A stretch of 64,000 nucleotides of DNA, taken from assembly GCA_016186205.1 (NCBI GenBank), contig JACPMA010000008.1:1-64000 (forward strand). Direction: 5' to 3'. Shown here one piece after another: positions 33,270-40,366 of the stretch; position 1 is the stretch's first letter; the number at the start of each line of letters is the position of its first letter. The position numbers and the translations under genes are program-made. The notes below the pieces were generated by a model, which had not been told where the DNA came from, searched no databases, and worked only from the letters and a program-made list of their open reading frames with translations. Origin of the DNA: Candidatus Peregrinibacteria bacterium (lineage in GTDB: Bacteria > Patescibacteriota > Gracilibacteria > UBA1369 > UM-FILTER-53-11).

Positions 33270-33958
33270 TGATTATCTAATGAGAGAAATTTAAGAGATC
33301 GTGGATTATCCGCTGAAGCAACCGTGATGGTTTGCGGTGTATCTACAAAAATCTGGATTTTTCTTTTGTGCAAAACCTTTACGGCTTCTTGGAGCGCATC
33401 CGGATTTCCGACAACCGAAATGACAAACGGTGAACCGATTTGAAAATTACCAACTAAAATACTGTCAAATACAGGCTGAATGGATGTAAATGGAAGAATG
33501 CGCTTTTCATTAATGGAAATTGCTTTCGCATCCTGGAGAAAAAGGACGTTTACAAGATCCCGTAAATCTGAAGCTTGCACGAAATTTTCATTAAGCGCGG
33601 AGAAATCAACGCGAGATACCGAAGGATTATCAGACAGCGTAATACGGATCCCTTCTTCCGATACTGCATCAAAACCGGTCAGACGCTTGAGGCGGCTAAG
33701 GGTTTTTTGAGTTTCCCTAGATGAACGTTTTTCCATAATTTCTTTTGCGCTCGAAAGTTTTTCCTCAATACTCAAAAGCTTCTTTTTTAATGATTCCTGT
33801 TCTGTTAAAAAACTATTTAGAAGGGATTTTTGGATGGCAAGCTGTTTTTCGGGAGAAGAACCTGTGCCGACCGGCTGCGCACGGATTTGCAAAGATAAAA
33901 TAATGCCGATAATGATGCCGATAAAAATAAAGAACAGGTTAAAAAAACGGGTTTTCAT
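33266..33958 (-). CDS. DUF881 (YlxW/YlxX-like) family protein
   Basis: N-terminal TM; SEEGIRITLSDNPS...NEN-like, LRDLVNVLFLQDAKAISINEKRILPFT. Confidence 0.7.
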   Translation of the reverse strand: MKTRFFNLFFIFIGIIIGIILSLQIRAQPVGTGSSPEKQLAIQKSLLNSFLTEQESLKKKLLSIEEKLSSAKEIMEKRSSRETQKTLSRLKRLTGFDAVSEEGIRITLSDNPSVSRVDFSALNENFVQASDLRDLVNVLFLQDAKAISINEKRILPFTSIQPVFDSILVGNFQIGSPFVISVVGNPDALQEAVKVLHKRKIQIFVDTPQTITVASADNPRSLKFLSLDNQ

Positions 33959-34100
33959 AGAATTAAACTAGAATTTAATGGTTTGTATATAAGAAGTATT
34001 TGCAAAGAATTTTGTAGACTGATAAATTTACATGATTTGTTCTTTGACAATTCGCAAGGCAGGGAAAAATGAAAGATGGCTTGAATCCTATTATACATTT

Positions 34101-34501
34101 TTCCGGCGTGCATTTCTCTCACTTTTCTCTGCTTTGCGGTGATAAGGGATTACAACAGACCGCCCTTATCTCTCAAAATAAAAACAAAGCTTGGTGTCTC
34201 TGTTTCTCTCCTTCTAGCCTAGCTAGAAAAAAACAAAACACAAAAAACAAGCCGTCGTTAGGGTTCGACGAAAATAAAACCGAAGCAAGGCAGGTTCGCC
34301 TCGCGCGAATCAGAAGGGGTTGGTCTCCTTTCTCTCCATAAACTTTCGGAATTTCGTACCTCTGTTGTCTTTCAATTTTTTATACTTTGAACAACAGATA
34401 GGTTACCCGGAAGCTGGTGGATGCTTATGGGCCTTTGCAATATTAAGGCCCATAAAAAAGCTCTCTAATACCGGACATATGTGCGGCAAGAGGGCTTTTT
34501 T
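34101..34501 (+). ncRNA. Candidate structured transcript/leader ending in an intrinsic terminator upstream of murI
   Basis: Successive perfect hairpins: GATAAGGG/CCCTTATC (34141-34170), TTCTAGC/GCTAGAA (34212-34228), CTGTTGT/ACAACAG (34362-34397), TTATGGGCC/GGCCCATAA (34425-34455), then a terminator; 5' end not determined. Confidence 0.35.
34458..34501 (+). terminator. Intrinsic terminator 18 nt before the murI start codon
   Basis: AAGCTCTCT ... AGAGGGCTT followed by T6; one T-G wobble. Confidence 0.7.
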
Positions 34502-34518
34502 ATGTTATAAATACAACT

Positions 34519-35364
34519 ATGATCGGTGTTTTTGATTCCGGCTATGGGGGACTTACGGTTTTAAAGGAAATTCTTAAAGCGCTCCCGCAGTATGACTATC
34601 TTTATCTTGGAGATAACGCCCGGACGCCGTATGGAAATCGCAGCAAAGAAACAGTGACGCGGTTTACCGATGAGGCTGTACGATTTCTGTTTGAGAATGG
34701 AGCTCGGCTCATTATTATCGCTTGCTATACGGCAAGCGCTCTTGCATTGCGTGAATTACAAGAAAAATATCTGCGCAGTCCAAAATCAAAATATCGCGAC
34801 AGAAAAATACTAGGCGTTATTCGGCCGATCGTTGAAACTGCTGTTACGGAAACAAAATCTAACCGAATCGGCGTGGTTGGAACGCGCGGGACCATCACCT
34901 CAAAAGCTTTTGAGGTTGAACTGAAAAATCAGTTTGCTGCGCTTGAGCGATCTTTGGATATCAAACTAACGGTAGTATCCCAAGCATGTCCGCTGCTCGT
35001 TCCGCTTATAGAAGAACATTGGCATACCAAGCCTGAAGCACGGATGATTTTGCGTAAATATCTGCGACCGCTCAAAAGCCACAATATCGATACGCTTATT
35101 TTGGGCTGCACGCATTATCCGCTTATGCTCCGCGATTTTAAACGCATTATGGGCAAACGTACTCGCGTTTTGGATAGCGGAAAAACTGTGGCGGAAAGTC
35201 TCAAAAATTATCTTGCTTGGCATCCGGAAATTGAGTGCCAGCTGACGAAAGAAGGGAAGCGCGCTTTTTACACCACCGACGATCCAGAGCGTTTTCGCGA
35301 GTTTACAAAAACGTTCGCAGGAATTACTATTCCCACTCAATCGTGCCGGGCGGTTTGTTTGTAA
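34519..35364 (+). CDS. murI: Glutamate racemase
   Basis: MIGVFDSGYGGLTVLKEIL, YLGDNARTPYG, IIACYTASALALRELQ, LGCTHYPLM. Confidence 0.93.
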   Translation: MIGVFDSGYGGLTVLKEILKALPQYDYLYLGDNARTPYGNRSKETVTRFTDEAVRFLFENGARLIIIACYTASALALRELQEKYLRSPKSKYRDRKILGVIRPIVETAVTETKSNRIGVVGTRGTITSKAFEVELKNQFAALERSLDIKLTVVSQACPLLVPLIEEHWHTKPEARMILRKYLRPLKSHNIDTLILGCTHYPLMLRDFKRIMGKRTRVLDSGKTVAESLKNYLAWHPEIECQLTKEGKRAFYTTDDPERFREFTKTFAGITIPTQSCRAVCL

Positions 35365-37123
35365 TGTCGTAAAAAACCGCGGAAACTTTTGGGGCGAGTT
35401 TGGCCACGAGTTTTTTCAGCAACATAAAATCCATTTTATAAAAATTGGCGGTCATGGCTTCTTCTGAGCAAACCGGGCGCAGCATCACCGCCTCACGCTT
35501 AATGCCATTGATAGAAAGCGGAAGAAGAATGGTCGGAAATTGCCATGTATCGCGTTCAATATGATTTTTTTGGATGAAAGTCATGACGATATCGTCAAGT
35601 TCCTGAAGGAGATGGACGCGCTTTTCTGTTAAAACTCCTGGAAGGATTTTTATCGAATGAATTTTTTGCGGTGCAAGAAGAAGGCAAACGCGATTGATTA
35701 CCTGAAAACGATTCGTGAGGGCAGTTGAAAGATTTTCAAATTCATCAAAATTAATATTTTCTCCCCAGACAGCAAGCGGATTACGGTATGTGCGCGCGTC
35801 GCCCTGCACGCCGACGCTTTGGATCGGAAGAATTTTCCCGGAAAGTCTATGCGGCATAAGAAATGTTTCAATATTTTCTTCAGCAGCTGACGTATTTTCA
35901 GGAAGTTTTTCTGCATCAGCACATAGGATTCGTACAGCAAGTCCGGGGCCTGGAAATGGATGTTTCCACACCATACTATCCGGTAATCCGAGCTGCGTTC
36001 CGAGCTTGCGCACTTCGTCTTTATAGAGTTCCGCAAGCGGCTCAATAACTCGTCCTTTTTTAATAAGCTCCAAAATTTCCGGCACGCGGTTATGGTGAGT
36101 TTTAATTTTGTCGGCGTATTTCGTGCCTGCGCTCTCGATGGTATCCGGATAAATCGTGCCCTGTCCAAGCACCCAATGCTCCGGATCGAGCTTAAGCTTA
36201 CGAACTGCCTGCGCTTGAACTTCTAAAAATAAATCGCCGATAATTTTCCGTTTTTCTTCAGGATTTATTACGCCGCGCAAGGCTGAAAAAAATCTTTTCT
36301 TCGCAGAAAATACATGAAAATTTTTCACGCCGATCTTTCTGAGCGCCGCAGCGATTTTCTTACCTTCATTCTTGCGGAGAAAACCGGTATCAACAAAAAG
36401 CCCGTAAACGCGGTCTGTGCCTAGGGCTTTAGAAAGCATTGCATACGCCACTGCTGAATCCACCCCGCCGCTTACAAGCAAAAAAACCTTGCGGTCGCCA
36501 AGCATTTTTTTGATCGACGTAATTTTTTCTTCCATAAACCGCTCCATGCTCCATTCGCGTTTTGCATGGCAAATATCAAGAAAATTCGACAGCATTTTCA
36601 TACCGTCAACTGTATGCGTAACCTCAATATGAAACTGCGCTGAAAAAATTTTGCGGGCCGGATTTCCCATGGCAGAATAAAAACAATCCGGCGTTTTTCC
36701 CAAATGGATAAAATCTTTCGGGAGCGCTGTGACCGTATCTCCATGCGACATCCAAACCTGCGTGTGATCGCGAAGATTATCAAAAATTCCTACTTTTTTT
36801 AAAACGGAAAGTTTTGCGAGACCATATTCTTTTGTCTGCCCGGGCTCGACTTTTCCGCCAAGAAGATGAGCAATAAGCTGATGGCCATAGCATAAACCAA
36901 GAATCGGTATGCCGAGCGAAAAAATTTTCGGGTTGATAGTTGGAGCGCCTTTTTCGTAAACCGAATTCGGACCGCCGGAAAGAATGATGCCTTTGTATTT
37001 GGAAAATACATGGAGCGGCGTTTCAGGAAGAAAAATTTCCGCATACACTTGAAGACGGCGGACGCGATTCGCAATCAGATGAGCATATTGACTGCCGAAG
37101 TCGATGACGGCGATTGAATCCAT
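35327..37123 (-). CDS. guaA: GMP synthase (long form)
   Basis: MDSIAVIDFGSQYAHLIANRVRRLQVYAEI, GLCYGHQLIAHLLGG, VSGGVDSAVAYAML, KPPGTIEWE; 598 aa. Confidence 0.93.
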   Translation of the reverse strand: MDSIAVIDFGSQYAHLIANRVRRLQVYAEIFLPETPLHVFSKYKGIILSGGPNSVYEKGAPTINPKIFSLGIPILGLCYGHQLIAHLLGGKVEPGQTKEYGLAKLSVLKKVGIFDNLRDHTQVWMSHGDTVTALPKDFIHLGKTPDCFYSAMGNPARKIFSAQFHIEVTHTVDGMKMLSNFLDICHAKREWSMERFMEEKITSIKKMLGDRKVFLLVSGGVDSAVAYAMLSKALGTDRVYGLFVDTGFLRKNEGKKIAAALRKIGVKNFHVFSAKKRFFSALRGVINPEEKRKIIGDLFLEVQAQAVRKLKLDPEHWVLGQGTIYPDTIESAGTKYADKIKTHHNRVPEILELIKKGRVIEPLAELYKDEVRKLGTQLGLPDSMVWKHPFPGPGLAVRILCADAEKLPENTSAAEENIETFLMPHRLSGKILPIQSVGVQGDARTYRNPLAVWGENINFDEFENLSTALTNRFQVINRVCLLLAPQKIHSIKILPGVLTEKRVHLLQELDDIVMTFIQKNHIERDTWQFPTILLPLSINGIKREAVMLRPVCSEEAMTANFYKMDFMLLKKLVAKLAPKVSAVFYDITNKPPGTIEWE

Positions 37124-37145
37124 AAAAACAAAATCAAAAGTTTAA

Positions 37146-37226
37146 GCGAGCGGCGGGTCTCGTGGGTTCCCGCTGCGAGCGATACGCGCCCGTCTCAAGT
37201 AGCGCACAGCGCGATAGACGGGCGCG
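37146..37226. repeat. Two adjacent hairpins between guaA and its duplicated 5' end
   Basis: CGCGCCCGTCT/AGACGGGCGCG (37185-37195 / 37216-37226) plus an imperfect hairpin GCGAGCGGCGGG...CCCGCTGCGAGC. Confidence 0.7.
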
Positions 37227-37274
37227 CAAATGAGCGTACTGACTTCCAAAATCGATAACGGCAATAGCATCCAT
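37227..37274 (-). pseudogene. Duplicated 5' fragment of guaA (MDAIAVIDFGSQYAHL)
   Basis: 16 codons homologous to guaA codons 1-16, differing mostly by synonymous changes. Confidence 0.75.
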
Positions 37275-37421
37275 GATTGGATTATAGCAGTGGCTGATAG
37301 TGGCTGATGGCGGGAGATGGTAGTAGATGGTGGGGTTTCCTTAACTATAAAATATACTCCTCTATGTCAATGGCTGGCACGTGCATAAAGCACAAAATTT
37401 ATGGTAAAATAAAAGGATTTT

Positions 37422-38456
37422 ATGAACCCAAAATTACTTGCCGCCAACATACTAAAAACAAAAGCTGATCCGCTCACCGGAGCTGAACGCACGCAAATCG
37501 ACTTTCAGGAGGTTGCGGTGAATATTTTGATGAAATTTATCGATGTATTGGAAGGAGTCGCAATAATCGCCATCGGCATTTTTTTGATGCGGTTTGCAAA
37601 AAGCTACATTGCAAAAGTTGAAACGACCCATGAACGACAGCGCACAGCGTTGAATCTGCTCGAAAAAATCACGAGCGGTTTTATTATAATTATTTCGGTC
37701 ACGCTCGGCCTCAAAGTTATCGGTCTTGATTTAACCATTCTCGTAAGCGTTTTGACCCTCGGTCTTTCGTTCGGTCTCGGCGATGTGGTAAAAAATTATG
37801 TGGCCGGCTTATTGATTCTTTTTAAATCTCCATTTGAAATCGGTGACGTGGTTAATATTCGCGCATTCACGGGAAAAATTGAAAAAATCGAATTCCAGGC
37901 GGTTTCACTGCGGACTTTTGATCAAAAGCTCATAACGATTCAAAACAGCGACCTCCTCACGCAGCCTATTACGAATTTTTCAAAAGCGGAACAGACGCGT
38001 TTGGAAATCGATATCACTCTCGGCTATGGAAGCGATGTGGGTCGCGCTTTGAAAATTTTTGACCGTATTTTGCAAAATCATCCGGCGGTTTTGAAATCGC
38101 CGCGCTATTCGATCGTATTCAAAGAATTTAAACAGCTTGGGGTGGAAGTATTTATTCGGTTTTGGGTGAAAAAACCGTGTAACTCGCTCAAAATCCGTTC
38201 TGAATTGGCGCTTAAAATCCAAGAGGCATTTGATGAAGAAAATATCCTTGCGCCGTATTCGCGGGAGGCCGGCTTGGACGGCGCGTTCGGCATGACCGAA
38301 GCGCGCAAACAACGACTCAAAGTTTTTTATGGTCAGCCGATTCTTGCTGATATTGCCGTGCAAACGGTTGAGCAGATTGCCGCAGCGGCTTCGCCAAACG
38401 GCGCGGTCGTGCCTGTAGCTCAAGAAGAATATATTGATTCGGAAGAACCGGAATAA
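37422..38456 (+). CDS. MscS-family mechanosensitive ion channel
   Basis: LGLSFGLGDVVKNYVAGLLILFKSPFEIGDVVNIRAFTGKIEKIEFQAVSLRTFDQKLITIQNSDLLTQPITNFS. Confidence 0.88.
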   Translation: MNPKLLAANILKTKADPLTGAERTQIDFQEVAVNILMKFIDVLEGVAIIAIGIFLMRFAKSYIAKVETTHERQRTALNLLEKITSGFIIIISVTLGLKVIGLDLTILVSVLTLGLSFGLGDVVKNYVAGLLILFKSPFEIGDVVNIRAFTGKIEKIEFQAVSLRTFDQKLITIQNSDLLTQPITNFSKAEQTRLEIDITLGYGSDVGRALKIFDRILQNHPAVLKSPRYSIVFKEFKQLGVEVFIRFWVKKPCNSLKIRSELALKIQEAFDEENILAPYSREAGLDGAFGMTEARKQRLKVFYGQPILADIAVQTVEQIAAAASPNGAVVPVAQEEYIDSEEPE

Positions 38457-38474
38457 GAAACTTCTGCAAATTCT

Positions 38475-39448
38475 ATGGCAAGAGAAGATAAGCATGAAAA
38501 ACCAAAAGGATTAGAAGCACCCCCCCTCAACTCCCTCGTATACCGCTCACGCCGGAACGACGAAAATCGCTCCTTGCCATTTTACCTACGGCTAGAAAAG
38601 ACCTCACTACTCTTTCCGAAAAACTGGATCAGTTACGCAAGAATTATCCGGATGAATTTGAAAATATTCACAGAAAACATCCGGCATTATCGATTGCCCT
38701 TGGAGAAGCCCGCCAAGCTGCTGATTTTTTAAATTCAAAAAATACGGGATTGAGCGACGAAGATATTCTCAAATCCATAGATGCGTATAACGAATATGCA
38801 AGGATGGTCAATCAAACATTGCGACTCCTCAGAAATGAATCGGCGGAAGCGCAAGAACGTGAAATTACCGCAGCGGCAAACGGTGAACTTGAATTTAACG
38901 AAACCGATTTAACGCCGGAACAACAAGTTGAACTCAAAAATCTCGCTATGGATTTGTGGGAAGAATTATTTCCGCCGTCGTATACGGATAAATTCGTAAA
39001 ATGAGCAAATGGACAAACGCAGCTTGAGGGATACCAAAAAATTCTCCTAGCGCCGGCGAATGGAATCGAATCGGTCGTTGGTTCGGTTGTGAGTTTGTTG
39101 CGTCCGAAAACATATGTGGATTTAGCTCGCGCCATTCAAACTACGGCAGGCATGAGCTATAAAGATTGGTGTTCTACATGGAAAAGCCTCAAGTTTCTCT
39201 ATGAACGTCTTCCGATGGAAGACAAGGTTGCTCCGGTTCTTTCTCTTATTTGCGGAGTTGCTTTTCTTTTCGGCGGCGCCACGAAAATTCTTCAATATTT
39301 GGATAAAGCGAAATATTCTTCAAAAATAAAAAATGTCGTGAAGGGCGCTCTAGTTGTGCGCACGGTTACACATCGGTTCGGTGAAACGGCGAAGGTTTTA
39401 CCGCTTGCTACTATTACAGGATTATCGCTGAAATATGTTCAGCATTGA
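38475..39448 (+). pseudogene. Interrupted gene of unknown function (C7 frameshift plus in-frame TGA)
   Basis: MAREDKHEKPKGLEAPP | PQLPRIPLTPERRKSLLAILPTARKDL...ELFPPSYTDKFVK * ANGQTQLEGYQKILLAPANGIESVVGSVVSLLRPKTYVDL... Confidence 0.65.
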
Positions 39449-39449
39449 A

Positions 39450-39471
39450 AAAGTGTGCACGTGCACACTTT
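39450..39471. promoter_or_regulatory. Perfect 22-bp palindrome
   Basis: AAAGTGTGCACGTGCACACTTT, identical to its own reverse complement. Confidence 0.7.
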
Positions 39472-40366
39472 AACTTTCCTGAAAGCGTTTAATTACGAAC
39501 TCGCAAAGAACTGCGAGGTGTATACTCTTCTCGTGAAACTGAGAAAACACATTGGGCATGTTATTCGTGGCACGATCGGCATATTTGAAAATAATCGCCC
39601 TCAAAAAATCGTCTCGCGTGATGTAAAACGTTTTGAAATAGGCAAATCGATTGGCGGTCTGCCGATTGAGTGCTTTCAGATAGGACATGGGGGGCGCAAA
39701 ATTATTTTAGCCGCAGGAATACATGGCAATGAAGTTGGAACAGTAAAGCTTGCTCAACATCTTACCCATTGGCTGCATGCCAATACGGATGAATTCGAAA
39801 TGATGACCGTTTTTGTAGTTCTGTGCTTAAATCCGGATGGATTTTCAATGGCGAAAAAAAATCCGGATTATTTTCATGGTGGGAGGATCGGACGTTTTAA
39901 TAAAAATAATGTAGACCTAAACAGAAATTTTTTAACCAAAAGTTTTCGCCAAAATTCATTATGGATGTTTGGCAAAAATTATTCTGAAACTGTGCCTGTG
40001 TATTGCGGGCCGCATGGCAATTCAGAGCCGGAAACCAAAGCATTAACTGACTTTATACTTTCAAATGGCATCAAAATGCTTGTTATGTTTCATAACGCTG
40101 GCCGTGAGGTCATGGGAAGCAATGATCCATTAGCGCAAAATCTCGCGGGGCTTTATGCGCAAAAAACCGGCTTCAAATTGGTCAATGGGAAGATGTGGCC
40201 GACCAATAAACAAACGGGAACGGCCAAAGATTGGTGCGAAGAAAATAGCGTATCGTACATAGAAATTGAAGGTTCCGTGCGATGGGGATCCGATTGGAAA
40301 ACTCAAAAAGGTGCTCTCATCGCGGTATTGGAGGAGTTCAAAATGCTACGAAGTGATATCAACTAA
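39455..40366 (+). CDS. M14-like zinc carboxypeptidase / succinylglutamate desuccinylase-fold protein
   Basis: AAGIHGNEVGTVKL (HxxE), LNPDGFSMAKKNP, VDLNRNF; true start probably downstream of the palindrome. Confidence 0.7.
   Translation: MHVHTLTFLKAFNYELAKNCEVYTLLVKLRKHIGHVIRGTIGIFENNRPQKIVSRDVKRFEIGKSIGGLPIECFQIGHGGRKIILAAGIHGNEVGTVKLAQHLTHWLHANTDEFEMMTVFVVLCLNPDGFSMAKKNPDYFHGGRIGRFNKNNVDLNRNFLTKSFRQNSLWMFGKNYSETVPVYCGPHGNSEPETKALTDFILSNGIKMLVMFHNAGREVMGSNDPLAQNLAGLYAQKTGFKLVNGKMWPTNKQTGTAKDWCEENSVSYIEIEGSVRWGSDWKTQKGALIAVLEEFKMLRSDIN

Noticed and set aside
34257-34290. tmRNA-like GGGTTCGACGA
   Set aside because: No matching acceptor stem, tag ORF or T-arm with CCA downstream; chance similarity.
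38999-39007. UGA recoding (Gly as in some CPR lineages, or selenocysteine)
   Set aside because: Other genes in the window end properly at TGA, and the same locus also carries a frameshift, so gene decay is simpler; kept only as a test in the finding.
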